Under the pieces are notes generated by a model. The model saw nothing but the letters and a program-made list of their open reading frames with translations. It made no database searches and had not been told where the DNA came from. From contig NC_091233.1 of assembly GCF_040958095.1 (NCBI RefSeq), forward strand, positions 21,583,297-21,647,296: 64,000 nt of DNA, read 5' to 3'. The DNA is from Procambarus clarkii (Eukaryota > Arthropoda > Malacostraca > Decapoda > Cambaridae). This document shows positions 32,630 through 43,910 of the stretch, in pieces (positions within the stretch are counted from its first letter, which is position 1; the number at the start of each line of letters is the position of its first letter). The position numbers and the translations under genes were made by a program.

Positions 32630-33300
32630 TTAGTTTAGGCTAGGCTGAATTAGTTTAGGTTAGGCTGTGCTCGGTTAGGTCAGGAACGCATGAGTTAAGT
32701 TAGGAAAGGTTAGGCAAGTCCGAAAATCAGTTGGCGAACTCGCCTTGTGTGGGATGTGACTTGTATCCTAGGCTTGGTGTTTTGAAGTGTCAGTTTTCTG
32801 CTTGTGTGTCTGTATGTTTCCACTTAATTGTCGTTATAGGGACGGGGTTGAGCTTCAGCTCTTTGGCCTCGTTTTCAACCTTCAGTGGACTAAGTGTACA
32901 GGTAAGTAAGCAATTATCAAAAGAAGGCACCAAGCCGAGAAGGCTATTAAGTGTACAGGTTCTCAAGCCTTTTTGCATGTCCTATCTAGAGATGGAGTCT
33001 GCCTCTACAATTTCACTTCGTTATTTACACTTATTTTTACTTATTTTCACGTTATTTTGACGTTATTTTCACTTATTTTGACATTTTAAAAAGTAAATTA
33101 AAATGTCTCTATGGATCATTTCGGTATTTATTGTCCAATATGCCCCTTTGCTTATGTACCATCCATTTCAAATAGTCTATGTTTGTCTAACACGTCTATA
33201 TTTCCCCTGAGAATACTGTATGCGGTAATCATGTCTCCTCTGAGTCCAGGGAAATAAGTTATACTTTCAAATATTGTTCGTAATATCTCTCAGGTCTGGG
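32630..33300. other. Decayed dispersed-repeat sequence
   Basis: gctgaattagtttaggctag / ggttaggctgtgctcggtta, read inverted, resembles 10760-10815 and 46100-46180. 32850-32880 (acggggttgagcttcagctc) resembles the inverted LINE 3' end at 45690. No gene called. Confidence 0.4.
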
Positions 33301-33374
33301 AATAGTGTGGCGACATGCCTCTAGACTGTTCAATCTATGTATATGTATATATATATGTATATGTATCTCTATAT

Positions 33375-33512
33375 GTATACCACCTTCGTTTCGTGCTGAC
33401 GAGACGAGAGGACTCCACGCTGGGGCCGCGTATGCCAGAGCTGCCTTCACATGTAGTAGACAAGATCCTTAATGACTCTTTACTCAGATTTCTGAAGGCA
33501 ATATATGTGTAT
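33375..33512 (+). other. Exon-like segment of unknown identity
   Basis: A stop-free segment between (TATG)-type microsatellites reads FVLTRREDSTLGPRMP, then ELPSHVVDKILNDSLLRFLK. 'LPSHVVDKIL' resembles the start of an F-box or similar helical motif, but this is weak. It is GC-richer than its surroundings. No convincing acceptor is present; a possible donor (GG|GTAAAT) lies near 33520. It could be an exon, a captured fragment or chance. Confidence 0.25.
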
Positions 33513-33599
33513 ACATGGGTAAATGTGTGTATGTACTCACCTATTTGTTCCTATAGGCTCAGCTCTTCCTTCTTCAAGTCTTTGCAGACGCCGGTTGTC

Positions 33600-33715
33600 T
33601 AATATGTACGTATATGTGGATATGCATGTATGTATATGTCTGTATATGCATATGTGTGTATGTTTGTGTGTATATGCATATGTGTGTATGTTTGTGTGTA
33701 TATGTATGTGTGTGC
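33600..33715. repeat. (TATG/TGTA) complex microsatellite
   Basis: tatatgcatatgtgtgtatg and ttgtgtgta repeated. Confidence 0.9.
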
Positions 33716-33729
33716 AAATGTTTAGCAAA

Positions 33730-34495
33730 CACCGACCATTAAGCACTTGAACATCACATAACTCACTCCTAAACATCTTTATATTAAAATATTCCTGTTT
33801 GTAGTTTCTGATCAATCAAACGATTATCCTAATAAAGAAAAACGTATAATTCAAAGTACCGGTGTATATTTCCCCATGCAAAGTTGAAACCCAAGCGAAA
33901 GGGAAAGTAGTGTTTTATGTGTGGATGAAGAGAGTGGAAAGTGAAATTACTTTCGATCTTCTGGATGTAAACACACATCTTCCAGGAGGCATTTAACGGT
34001 AAAATAAGAGGCGTTAACTACCTTTCCGTAGACGAGTCATGCCGGAGTTGAGAGAGAGCGTGTACGTCCCTCCGCACCACCTGCCAAGTGTCAACTGAAG
34101 CTACTGACGGCAGCGTTCCTTCCGTCTACACCTTCGCCAGTCAGGGAACTCTGAGGCCGCCTTGGGCTCCCGCAAGGCGGGTGACCGCTCCTCTCTTGGT
34201 ATTTGCCTCTAAATCTCTGTTTTGTCTCATTTTTTTAGCAGTTTCGATTTCTAAAGGTATTTATTTCGTGTTATGAATGTATTTAGAGAATTTTAATTGG
34301 GTATTGTTGGTCTTGGAGGGGGAAACTATGACGTTTCCGATGTGGTCAGGCGGGTGTTGTTAAGGGGGTGCGGGGGGTTAGGCAGGTCTCAAGGTCAAAC
34401 CGAACACCCTGCCCGGCCAACAAGTTCCCGCACGCGCGCGCACTCCCTCTCGCACACACGAAGGCTTGCACACACACGAACACACACACACACAC
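33730..34495. other. Unassigned sequence with a GC-rich island
   Basis: 34030-34210 is GC-rich with several CpGs and short open frames, such as one beginning MPELRESVYVPPHHLPSVN at 34045. It could be a 5' exon or promoter of an unseen gene, but nothing confirms it. Confidence 0.25.
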
Positions 34496-34499
34496 ACAC

Positions 34500-34668
<169 letters not shown>

Positions 34669-34804
34669 CACAAAAGCACGCACTCCTTCCCATCTTATTC
34701 CCTGACGTTGCATCTTAAGACCCAGGCGGCAAAGGGGTGACATTTAACAACTCGTCCTTCAAAAGATTTCCCCCTTTTCTTTTTCCCTTTTTTTGTCTTA
34801 TAGA

Positions 34805-34830
34805 GTAGGGGGCGGGGGGGGGGGGGGTAT
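34805..34830. repeat. Poly-G run
   Basis: A run of about 18 G near 34812. Confidence 0.95.
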
Positions 34831-34904
34831 TATATAGGTTACGTGACGAAATCTTGCAGATGTTAGTGTAAAGGGATTATGCATTGTCAGGCTGTCTAGG
34901 TATG

Positions 34905-35050
34905 TTGTTGTTATAGATTCAGCTACTCGGAACACGTTCCAAGTAGCACGGGCTATGGTGAGCCCGTAACTTACCTGGCACAGAAGCGGGGCCAGAAGCA
35001 CGGGCTATGGTGAGATGGTGGTGGACTTACCTGGCACAGGAGCGGTGCTG
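34905..35050 (+). repeat. Palindromic repeat R3, with partial duplication
   Basis: gattcagctactcggaacac, gttccaagtagcacgggcta, tggtgagcccgtaacttacc; 'agcacgggctatggtgag' recurs at about 34996. Confidence 0.8.
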
Positions 35051-35114
35051 AATGCTGTCTAGGTAGGCTGTCCCGCGGAAATGCTCGTACCCTCTACCGG
35101 TACTTATCTATTAG

Positions 35115-35275
35115 TGATTGTGGGGCAGACAAGCCTAGCTCTCTTTTTGCCTTGTACCTATTGTCTTATCACCTATTTTGGTACTCGAATTCTTTGTCGA
35201 ATCTGGTCTAAAAGTTGTGGATGGAGGTGGCTTCTACAGCTTATTTCAGTGGCTTCCACATTTTTATTTATTTAT
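35115..35275 (-). pseudogene. LINE ORF2 C-terminal fragment
   Basis: Minus strand reads VEATSIHNF, a stop, TRFDKEFEYQN, parallel to VMEASSIHNF at 31690. Decayed. Confidence 0.65.
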
Positions 35276-35299
35276 ATATACAAGTCTTTAGTGGTTTTT

Positions 35300-35448
35300 C
35301 CTGTCCGAAACGCTTTGCGTAATAGTGGCTTTAGGCATTGTATGTACTAGCTCTATCTATAAATTCATCAATATTTGTATCACCCCTTGTATGTATGTAC
35401 TTTACCTAAATAAACATTTGAATTTTGAATTTTGAATTTGAATTTGAA
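35300..35448 (+). mobile_element. LINE 3' tail with (TTTGAA)n
   Basis: gtccgaaacgctttgcgtaa, ggctttaggcattgtatgta, cctaaataaacatttgaatt, TTTGAA tail. Confidence 0.88.
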
Positions 35449-35695
35449 CAAGAGTTCTTACATTCTTGTAAAGCCACTAGTACGTATAGCGTTTCGGGCA
35501 GGTCCTTAATGCTAATTTTCCCTGGAATACGACCCGCCAAATCGTTTAACAATCAGGTACCCATTCACTGCTGGGTGAACAGAGGCTACAGTTAAGGATT
35601 GGCGCCCAGTCAATCCTCCCCAGCCAGGATACGAACCCAGGACAAAGCGCTCGCTAAATGCCGGGCGAGTGTCTAACCAGTTCGCCACGGGTACT
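35449..35695 (-). mobile_element. tRNA-derived SINE, family 4
   Basis: acaagagttcttacattctt, gtaaagccactagtacgtat, agcgtttcgggcaggtcctt, cccattcactgctgggtgaa, then ctggatacgaaccc-type B box read inverted (tacgaacccaggac at about 35630). A second copy is at 41600-41790. Confidence 0.7.
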
Positions 35696-35754
35696 GTATT
35701 TAATTAAATGTATTTATGTTAAAGACATATTGAACTTGTTTGGTTTCCAATTAT

Positions 35755-35940
35755 CGGGACAGGAAGCCTGGTAGGTATATCGAGGTCCCCCCTAAGGCCA
35801 ATGGCTGACCTTTACCGGGATGCTACCCACAACAGTTGCCTAACTCCCAGGTACCTGTTTCCCGCTGGCTGGATAAACATAACAAGTGAAAGGAAACGTT
35901 GCCCAAGCACCTCCGCCCTATCTAGGCATCAAACGCAAAA
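35755..35940 (-). mobile_element. SINE family 2
   Basis: tatcgaggtcccccctaagg, ccaatggctgacctttaccg, ggatgctacccacaacagtt, gcctaactcccaggtacctg, ataaacataacaagtgaaag. Confidence 0.78.
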
Positions 35941-35979
35941 CTCATTCAAATGCTCGGGTAACGTCAAATCAACGTTGTC

Positions 35980-36310
35980 AACTTAGGATCATCGTTCAAG
36001 CAATGTTAGATTAACGTCGAATGTACGTTGATTCAACGTCGAATGTATGTTGATTCAACGTCGAATGTATGTTGATTCAACGTCGAATGTATGTTGATTC
36101 AACGTCGAATGTATGTTGATTCAACGTCGAATGTACGTTGATTCAACGTCGAATGTATGTTGATTCAACGTTGAATTTACGATTCGACGTCGTCGAAGCC
36201 GTCAACGTTGACTCAACGTCGAATTAACGTTGATTCCACGTCGAATTTACGTTGATACTACGTCGAATTTACGTTGATTCAATGTCGATTTTACGTTAAT
36301 TTAACGTTCC
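35980..36310. repeat. AACGT-rich array, cluster 3 (22-bp unit)
   Basis: About 7 regular copies of gttgattcaacgtcgaatgt plus at/ac, then degenerate units with acgtcgaatttacgttgatt. Confidence 0.93.
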
Positions 36311-36524
36311 ACCTGGATATCGAGTCGATTGAGTCACTACTTGCCTGACTTTAATTACAAGTATTAACAGGTATTTTCCAATCAAGATTTACGTGATCTT
36401 CAAGCCACAGAAATGACAAAGAATTTTTTATATTATTACTCTGATCATTGGTCGTCACGGTGGCCAGGGCGGTATTAATGAAGGTAAACAAAAAATTAAT
36501 TATATCCTGGAAGAGGCTAACACC

Positions 36525-36772
36525 TGGTTCCTAGCTAGCCTAGTCCCTAGCTAGTGTCTGGTGCGTAGCTAGCCCCTAGCTAGTGCTTGGAGCCTAGCTA
36601 GTGTTTGGAGCCTAGCTAGTGCTTGGAGCCTAGCTAGTGCTTGGAGCCTAGCTAGTGTTTGGAGCCTAGCTAGTGCTTGGAGCCTAGCTAGTGCTTGGAG
36701 CCTAGCTAGTGCTTGGAGCCTAGCTAGTGCTTGGAGCCTAGCTAGTGCTTGGAGCCTAGCTAGCGCCTGGTC
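36525..36772. repeat. 20-bp minisatellite
   Basis: About 12 copies of agcctagctagtgcttggag; the first copies vary. Confidence 0.97.
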
Positions 36773-36789
36773 TCATTCTCATTTTCTTA

Positions 36790-37084
36790 CACTTGTTGGG
36801 ATTGAATTCTAATACCCGTGTTAGGTAGTGTGGATTCCTTGATTTTACTAACACCGACGCCCATACTTGACAACACCCACGCCCACACAAACACCCACGC
36901 CCACATGACAACACCCGCACGCCCAGGCCTGCGTCACCGCCCCTAAACTCTTACCATGGTAAAAACCCACCATGCCACGCCCACTCGGTGACCTTGTGCT
37001 CATAACTGTACACCAATTCTCTGCCTCCTCTGCCTCACGACGCTCTCTAATCTCCTTATATATCTTTAAACCCATTTACCCGAA
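36790..37084. other. Unassigned sequence with short cccacg repeats
   Basis: Words such as acacccacgcccac recur between 36855 and 36930. No gene seen. Confidence 0.5.
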
Positions 37085-37292
37085 TTTACCTGATAGCCAT
37101 CATCTTCAATAGCCTCGACGGAGACAGGAAGCCGGCGGCTTTTCGAAGCGGCACTCAAACCGTTATCGTTCATAAGGATTTTTTTCCTGGAATGTTTAAT
37201 GTTGTTTTGGCATTTAGGGCTTCGGCGGGTAGGCGGTTCCACGGGTTTATATCCCTATGGGTGAAAAAGCGTCTCTTGTTTTCAGTTCTACA
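37085..37292 (-). mobile_element. CR1-like LINE 3' region
   Basis: cgacggagacaggaagccgg, ttagggcttcggcgggtagg, cggttccacgggtttatatc, cctatgggtgaaaaagcgtc matches 62030-62200 in order. The plus strand is antisense to the LINE. Confidence 0.75.
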
Positions 37293-37788
37293 TTATGGGT
37301 TGTTGAGCATGGAGTTGTTGCCCCTTGTGTGAGTTATATTATGGGTTGTTGAACATGGAGTTGTTGCCCCTTGTGTGAGTTACATTATGGGTTGTTGAGC
37401 ATGGAGTTGTTGCCCCTTGTGTGAGTTACATTATGGGTTGTTGAGCATGGAGTTGTTGCCCCTTGTGTGAGTTACATTATGGGTTGTTGAGCATGGAGTT
37501 GTTGCCCCTTGTGTGAGTTATATTATGGGTTGTTGAACATGGAGTTGTTGCCCCTTGTGTGAGTTACATTATGGGTTGTTGAGCATGGAGTTGTTGCCCC
37601 TTGTGTGAGTTACATTATGGGTTGTTGAGCATGGAGTTGTTGCCCCTTGTGTGAGTTACATTATGGGTTGTTGAGCATGGAGTTGTTGCCCCTTGTGTGA
37701 GTTACATTATGGGTTGTTGAGCATGGAGTTGTTGCCCCTTGTGTGAGTTACATTATGGGTTGTTGAGCATGGAGTTGTTGCCCCTTGC
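37293..37788. repeat. 46-bp minisatellite derived from the LINE 3' region
   Basis: About 10.7 copies of a unit containing ttatgggttgttgagcatgg and agttgttgccccttgtgtga. In the LINE at 62195-62240 the corresponding single-copy sequence is cattgtggcttgtcgagctt...cgtgttacat. The array begins exactly where the LINE match reaches that position. Confidence 0.95.
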
Positions 37789-37789
37789 A

Positions 37790-38025
37790 ACATTTTGACA
37801 CATACTGCATCTTTGGAACTTTTACATCTTGATACAGCTTCGTACCGCCTCTTGCATGTTGCACATATAAAATAATGGAACGCTTGCGAAGACCGGAGCA
37901 CAATCTGAAGCTCTGAAATCGATTCGTCAAAATAAATTGAAAAGATCTTTGACCTCTGTCGCCCTGGCCAACCCAGCCATCTCTCTCTCTCACATATAAA
38001 TTATTCACCACTGTTATTGTATTTC
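37790..38025. other. Unassigned sequence
   Basis: No gene or repeat family recognised; a short (CT)n at about 37982. Confidence 0.5.
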
Positions 38026-38029
38026 TCCA

Positions 38030-38260
38030 ACCACTTGGACTGATCGGTATAGTGAACGTTACCCTTCTTGCAGGTCGGCGTTCGATCCCCAGACGATATC
38101 CAAGCAGCTGGGCACTGTTCATTCCCTCCGTCCATCCGATCCCCGTTCTTTGTCCTCACTCAGATCTCTTTCAAAATGCAATATAGTCGTAGTGGCTTAG
38201 CGCTTTCTCTTGATTACCTTCCCCAGCTCTTAGTCTGTCCCATATCCCTTCCAAGTATTA
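38030..38260 (+). mobile_element. tRNA-derived SINE, family T, plus copy
   Basis: ccacttggactgatcggtat (A-box region), ggcgttcgatccccagacga (B box), ggcactgttcattccctccg, aatatagtcgtagtggctta, gcgctttctcttgattacct, then the tail ccccagctcttagtctgtcc, catatcccttcc. The tail resembles one reverse-complemented unit of the 25-bp array. Confidence 0.8.
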
Positions 38261-38269
38261 TATAATTAT

Positions 38270-38700
38270 AATCATACTGACTTAGTGCTGATAATTATTT
38301 GATCTTTCCTTCTCCTGTTTCCTAAGAAAGTTTCAGTAGCTTTTGTAAGACAATTTAAATGATAATCTCTGATTATAAGTAATGATTATAAGTTGCTACT
38401 GAAGATTTCCTCTGGGACAATGTTTCCTGTCCCTATCGAGGCCACTAAAGAGATGGCGGCCCTCAGGTAAATTCAGGCACTGTATATAGATTCCTGAGCA
38501 ATAAGATTATCGGCCACTCAGATAATCTGGATTTGCCAATCCGTAAAAAAAAATACACCTGTTTTTGCCTAACCCGAAATGTACAAACCCAAGCAACCCT
38601 CCTAACCTATTGTGGCAGAGGCACAACGCTAATATTACGGCGTTTTATTATTTACTAATGCGTACGAGTTAGGACGGATCAGTGTCGACAGATGATTGAC
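38270..38700. other. Unassigned sequence
   Basis: No gene or repeat family recognised. Confidence 0.5.
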
Positions 38701-38701
38701 C

Positions 38702-38960
38702 TCCAAGGGGCCTGACAGCTGAGTGGACAGCGCTTCGGATTCGTCGTCCTGAGGTTCCGGGTTCAATCCCCGGTGGAGGCGGAGACAAATGGGCAAAATG
38801 TTTCTTTCGCCCTGACGCCCCTGTTCACCTAGCAGTAAATAGGTACCTGGGAGTTAGACAGCTGCTACGGGCTGCTTCCTGGGGTGTGTAAACAAACAGG
38901 AGGCCTGATCGAGGACCGGGCCGCGGGGACGCTAAGCCCCGAAATCATCTCAAGATAACT
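38702..38960 (+). mobile_element. SINE family 1, full length
   Basis: ggggcctgacagctgagtgg (A-box region), ggttccgggttcaatccccg (B box), cgcccctgttcacctagcag, taaataggtacctgggagtt, gaggaccgggccgcggggac, ccccgaaatcatctcaagat. Confidence 0.95.
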
Positions 38961-38994
38961 AAACATTTGTTATCTAACACAAGCTGTCTGCAAT

Positions 38995-39285
38995 ATTCAG
39001 GCCAGGAGTCATCAACCATTTACTCAACCACTTACGAAGCCTGTACATCTTTTCTTATATTAATAATGGCGACATTGTTTACATTTATTATGGCGACATT
39101 ATTTACATTTATCAAACATTTTATGAGCTGGGAAATGTCACAACCTGAGGTTATTATTACTATTAACAACCTTTCACAGCCCTGTAGTTCATAAATTGTT
39201 TATTATATATAAAGAACTCCCCCCGTAAGTAAGGAAAGATGCACAGGTTCCGTAAGTGCTTTAATATTTGATGAATCCTCGTTGA
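38995..39285. mobile_element. Element B copy with internal duplication
   Basis: cttacgaagcctgtacatct, and atggcgacattNtttacatt occurring twice (39065 and 39090), aacattttatgagctgggaa; right arm aggaaagatgcacaggttcc, gtaagtgcttta. Confidence 0.72.
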
Positions 39286-39384
39286 AAGGAATATTTAAAT
39301 AATTTTTCGGTGTGTGGGATGATGAAGCGATGAGGTCTCCTTCGATGAATAATGATGATCCCTGCGGGCGGGTCACGGATGACA

Positions 39385-39505
39385 CAATCTTGGATCTCAG
39401 GTTCGAGCCCCTAGTGGGGACAGATCACTTGTTGGACACCTTTCCTTTCACCTAATATTGCTGTTCACCTAGCAGTAAATAGGCGCATATTGGAGTTAAG
39501 ATGTA
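39385..39505 (+). mobile_element. SINE family 2
   Basis: tctcaggttcgagcccctag (B box), acctttcctttcacctaata, ttgctgttcacctagcagta. It ends at a (TA)n tract. Confidence 0.78.
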
Positions 39506-39508
39506 TGT

Positions 39509-39513
<5 letters not shown>

Positions 39514-39598
<85 letters not shown>
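39514..39598. repeat. (TA)n microsatellite
   Basis: Pure TA tract. Confidence 0.99.
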
Positions 39599-39602
<4 letters not shown>

Positions 39603-39689
39603 ATAAAATAACTAATTAAAGTATATTTACTTAGGAGTTTTGGGTATTAACGGCTTTGACGGGTAGGCTGTTCCACGAGTTAACGTTAG

Positions 39690-39830
39690 ATTAAGGACCT
39701 GCCCGAAACACTATACGTGTTATAGTGGCTTTACAAGACTATAAGAACACCAATGTTCTGTACTACCACAAACCCAATGTACCTTCTTGTATATATATAT
39801 ATGCAGAAATAAATTAAATAAAGTATATTT
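39690..39830 (+). mobile_element. LINE/SINE family 4-type tail
   Basis: gacctgcccgaaacactata, gtggctttacaagactataa, acccaatgtaccttcttgta, atatatgcagaaataaatta. The phrase acccaatgtaccttcttgta also ends the tail at 42110. Confidence 0.7.
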
Positions 39831-39849
39831 ACTTAGGAATATGTGAGTG

Positions 39850-39989
39850 TTGAGAGCGGCACCAACGCAGTCAACCTTCCCTGTCCTCTACAGGTCGTGG
39901 ACGGGCGTCCGTACCGTCCCGCACCCAGTGGGTGTTGGCCAGATCCTGTCTGCAGGCTGTGGGCGCCTCACACTCATTAAGAAGGTGCG
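39850..39989 (+). other. Candidate non-coding 5' exon
   Basis: A GC-rich island of about 140 bp in AT-rich surroundings ends in tcattaagaag|gtgcgt, a strong splice-donor match near 39989. It also contains an acceptor-like cctctacag at about 39891. A short frame is open across it (SWTGVRTVPHPVGVGQILSA). It lies about 4.9 kb upstream of the start codon of the UPF0696-like gene on the same strand. It could be that gene's 5' untranslated exon; this is inference only. Confidence 0.3.
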
Positions 39990-40054
39990 TTACCATATAG
40001 ATTTTTGCCTTCATGGCCTATTTAAGAATCTATTGTAACAAAATATGGCAAATG

Positions 40055-40860
40055 GGGCGACCTTCGACAAGCCGCTGACTTCCTGTCCTCGACTAGGCCA
40101 CTAGTGTTAATGGCTCTGGTAATATGACAATTAAAAGGGGTATGGTCACAAGAGTTTTAAATTTTCAGACTATCTGTATATAAATACATATATATATATA
40201 GTTAGGCTAGGATAATTATTTTATTTCGTCGGGGACAGGAAGCTTATATATGTGTAGACTTATGGTTTGATCAGTAGACTTTAGACCTGATCAACCAGGC
40301 TGTGACTCGTATGTCAGGCTGCGTTGAGCCGCATTAAACAGCCTGGTTGATCAGACCAGCAACCAGGAGGCCTCTGGTTAGAGACCGGGCCACGAGGACA
40401 TAGATCCTCGAAACCATCAATAGGTTGTATCGAGGTCCCTTAAGGTGGAACTACTGACCCTTCCCAGATTGCAACCTCACAACAGTTGCCTAACTCTCGG
40501 GTACCTGTTTACTGTTAGGTGAACAGGGGTATGTGGTGAAAGGAAACTTGCCCAACCATTTCTGTCCCACCAGGGAGTTGAACCCGGGAACCCTGATTGT
40601 GAGTCAAGAATGAATTCAACTGTACTAGGACACTAAAATGTACGTTGTATTATCTTAAGCTGTGTTAGGCTTGGTTGGGTAAGGTTAGGTAATTACTGTA
40701 TTAAAATACCTTTTTGAACAGTCTTGTGTACAGTGTGACTTGTATCAGGTTCGGTTACATTGGATTACCTGAATTTACCTGAGGGTCACCATCTCACTAG
40801 TGGCCTAGACGAGGACAGGAAACCGGCAGCTTGTCAAAGGTCCCTTTGACAAGCAGTTGA
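40055..40860 (-). mobile_element. Cluster of LINE tail and SINE family 2 pieces
   Basis: 40065-40115 (gacaagccgctgacttcctg) is an inverted LINE 3' end. 40335-40420 (gttgatcagaccagcaacca) matches 17700. 40425-40640 is family 2 on the minus strand (taggtgaacaggggtatgtg, gagttgaacccgggaaccct). 40767-40860 (gaatttacctgagggtcacc, gacgaggacaggaaaccggc) is a LINE 3' end as at 61985. Confidence 0.7.
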
Positions 40861-41595
40861 TTTGTAATGTGTTAAATCCTGTGCAAGGCAATTTTGTCAG
40901 ATGTTACTTACATATTCTATTATCTAAAACTAAAGCAGGCAACTGCTTTAAAATACAACATGATTTATTAAAGGCTCAGGACTAAGTTGCTGGTCTTCGG
41001 ACACTTGAAAAAAGTTCTTGACATTTTTTGTGGATTAAAATACAGTTTTAATATTAAGTATAAATAAAAAAAAGTGATGTTCTATAAAATTACATTGTAA
41101 TTGATGCTGTACAGTCATAAGTCATGGATATACAATACTTAGGAAAATCTGGTGGTGTCTGAAGACCAGAGCGTTGATCTGGACAAAAGAGAATTTTACC
41201 AATTTCCCACATAGATACATCTGTATCCAGTTACATTGGTATGAGCATATAAACACATCTATATCCTATTACCAACTACACCCTGTATATCCATACTCTT
41301 TTAGGGCAAAAAAGTTATGTTCATGGTCACCAAAATAAATTTGGCAGCAAATTTTGTTTTTTTAAGTGATATTCTTCACAGGCCTTCAGCCTCTGGTCAG
41401 CCCACTAGTGTTACTCATTTCAGTCTTACTCGTATATTGGCTTCGGTAAAGTTTTGTCCAATGTTTTATTTTATTTGTAACTGTACTGTTAGGTAATGTT
41501 TCTGTATGCCTTTTTCCATTTCTAGGTGATCCCCAAGATCACAATTTTCATTTAATTTTATGTGTTTAGTGTGTTTTATTTTTTATTTTTTAATT
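40861..41595. other. Unassigned AT-rich sequence
   Basis: No coding frame or repeat family recognised. Confidence 0.5.
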
Positions 41596-41599
41596 TTTA

Positions 41600-41790
41600 T
41601 TTATTTATATATACTCTACAAGAGTTCTTACATTCTTGTATAGCTACTAGCACGCTTAGCGTTTCAGGTATGTCCTTAATTCTATGTTTCTGGAAATACA
41701 ACACTGCCAAATTGTTTTAACAGCCAGGTACCCATTTTACTGTTGGGTAAACAGAGGCTACAGTTAAGGATTGACGCCCAGTAAATCCTG
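41600..41790 (-). mobile_element. SINE family 4
   Basis: acaagagttcttacattctt, tagctactagcacgcttagc, caggtacccattttactgtt, gggtaaacagaggctacagt; matches 35449-35600. Confidence 0.75.
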
Positions 41791-41899
41791 GGCATCGGAT
41801 TAGGTAAATTCTGGTAAATCCAACACTCCAGTAACTACTGGAGTGTTGTATTGTTCACTGATGTATTAATTACTGATTGTTATACTGGTGTTGTATGTG

Positions 41900-42126
41900 C
41901 TTGCCCGAAACGCTGTGTGTATTAGTGGCTTTAGGCATTGAATGTACTAGCTCTGTCGAGTACTAACTCATCTTGTATGTATGTACTTTTACCTTAAGTT
42001 AATAAACATTTGATTTGATGAGGATACATGAATACTGGATCAACCTTCATACATAATAGCCAAAATAACAAAGATCGTAATTACCATATTATGTAGCCTC
42101 ACAATCCCAATGTACCTTCTTGTATA

Positions 42127-42161
<35 letters not shown>

Positions 42162-42190
42162 AAAATCAATCAATCAATCAATCAATCTGG
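41900..42190 (+). mobile_element. LINE 3' tails with (AAAT)n
   Basis: gcccgaaacgctgtgtgtat, aggcattgaatgtactagct, gttaataaacatttgatttg; then a second end at 42107 (atcccaatgtaccttcttgt) with (AAAT)n and (CAAT)n tails. Confidence 0.8.
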
Positions 42191-42259
42191 GTACTCACAG
42201 TATGTACAGACAGAATTTATTGTCACAAATTACGTAACATGTTTAATTTATCTACTGAC

Positions 42260-43910
42260 CTTGACTGAAAAAGGAAGCTGGCGACTTGTCAAATGTGTCG
42301 CCATTATTCATGAAAATTTTATCTAGATGATTTTTGGATTTGAGTTCTGTATTATCTTGGCTTTTACAACTTCAGTGGATAGGTAATTCCATGGGTTTAT
42401 TACCCTGTGAGTGAAAGGGCATCTCCTCTTGTCTGTCCAACATTATGGCTTGTTCAGCCTTTTGTAACTAGCTCATGAAAACTGTAATTTGCTTAGCTAA
42501 ATGAATTATGGGATTCAGTCCCCGAGCCCATTATGTGCCTCTGTAACCCTTTCCACTACTGCCCACAAGATGGTGTATGAGGTGCATAATAAATTAACTA
42601 AACTAAACTCAGCTTGAAACTGTCACCCCTTATGAGAGTTATATTAGATCTTTTAAAGAAGTGGTCTAGATTAATACAGTATCTTTGTCTGTTCAGTATT
42701 TTAAAGGTCTTATTTATTTATTTATTTATACACAAGAAAGTACATTGGGGGTTAAGAAAGAACATAGAGTTTAAGTTGAAATTACAATCTTGTAAAGCCA
42801 CTAGCACGCATAGCGTTTTGGGCAAGTCCTTAAACTAACCTTAGAGCAAATCCTTAAACTAACAGAAAGGTTTAGAGAAATAAGAGTAAAATTGATAAAA
42901 AGTGTTTAACAGGTACTTTACAGCTTTACTTTGCAAGTACAGATGATTTTAAGTAGGATAATTACAATAAAATTGTCAAAAAAAAAATTACGGGTACATT
43001 GCAAGAATTTTTGACACAAAAGCAGATCAGAACAATACACAATAATGAACAATAATGACTGGCAAATGTCATTATGATGGCAACATCATTGATGTCAGCT
43101 CTTTCATGTCTGATTTATAGTGTTGTTATAATACAGTAGTCTTGAGGCCCTCAACCATTCCTGGTATGAGAGTTGACGTAGTTCTGGAGTGATTGTTGTT
43201 GCTGTGTTGACCTTTTTCCACAGCCATTATATCTTTAAAGGTGAGGTTTCCACGCTTGGATACAAAAGTCCAGATGGAGACACACCAGAGATTTGTACAA
43301 CTGATTTAGTACTTGCTTTTCCTTGGATTTCAGAAGCTCATTTCAATATTCTTACTAGCTGAGCAACTTAAATGACTGCTGGACCCTAACTCCATGTTCT
43401 TTTCTTATCAATTTGCTGTAGAATAACTATCAAAAATGGTATGCTGTGTATGGTAGTTATGATAGTTATTTTTATTCCCTACATTTAATTAATGGCTTGC
43501 ATTTTCAGTAATAAAAAGCATTTGCCAGTTGTTTGACTATTTGAAAAGTTTATGTAGATAGCTCTCTTAAGCTTCAATATAATTTTCACTTCTGATTTTA
43601 CTGTAGAATTTTATGTTATCTGCAAATTTTATAACCTTTTTTAAGTAAATTTTTTTGTATTTTTTTTATGATTTTTGTAGTTGATGTTATTGATGTACAT
43701 TACCTGAATTTACCTGAGGGCCACTAACATTAGTGGCCTCGACGAGGACAGAAAGCCAGTGGCTTGTCAAAGGTCTCCTCCTCCCCCCCATTTGCCCTGA
43801 TGATTACATAAAGGGTTTGCTAAAAGATGTAACCTTCCAGTATTCTACTCAAAACATTTTTCTTGTCAGATTCATTTCCATTTAGTACCCCATAGAGGGA
43901 CCAAGACTGA
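42260..43910 (-). mobile_element. CR1-like LINE copy, heavily decayed and interrupted
   Basis: Antisense match to the LINE at 61985-63000: 42295-42690 (tcaaatgtgtcgcc, ggtaattccatgggtttatt, ccctgtgagtgaaagggcat), then 43125-43690 (ggtatgagagttgacgtagt, acaccagagatttgtacaac) and 43850-43900 (tcagattcatttccatttag). It is broken at 42700-43120 by a family 4-like repeat (acaatcttgtaaagccacta, gcacgcatagcgttttgggc) with an (ATTT)n start. It is broken again at 43700-43810 by another LINE 3' end (gaatttacctgagggccact). No intact frame. Confidence 0.7.

Noticed and set aside
32630..32720. Telomere-like TTAGG words (ttaggttagg)
   Set aside because: Only scattered 'taggtt' words inside a dispersed repeat, not a telomeric array.
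38702..38790. Possible functional tRNA gene
   Set aside because: A and B boxes are recognisable but the segment is the head of a multi-copy SINE and does not form a clean cloverleaf; the same holds for the other B-box matches.
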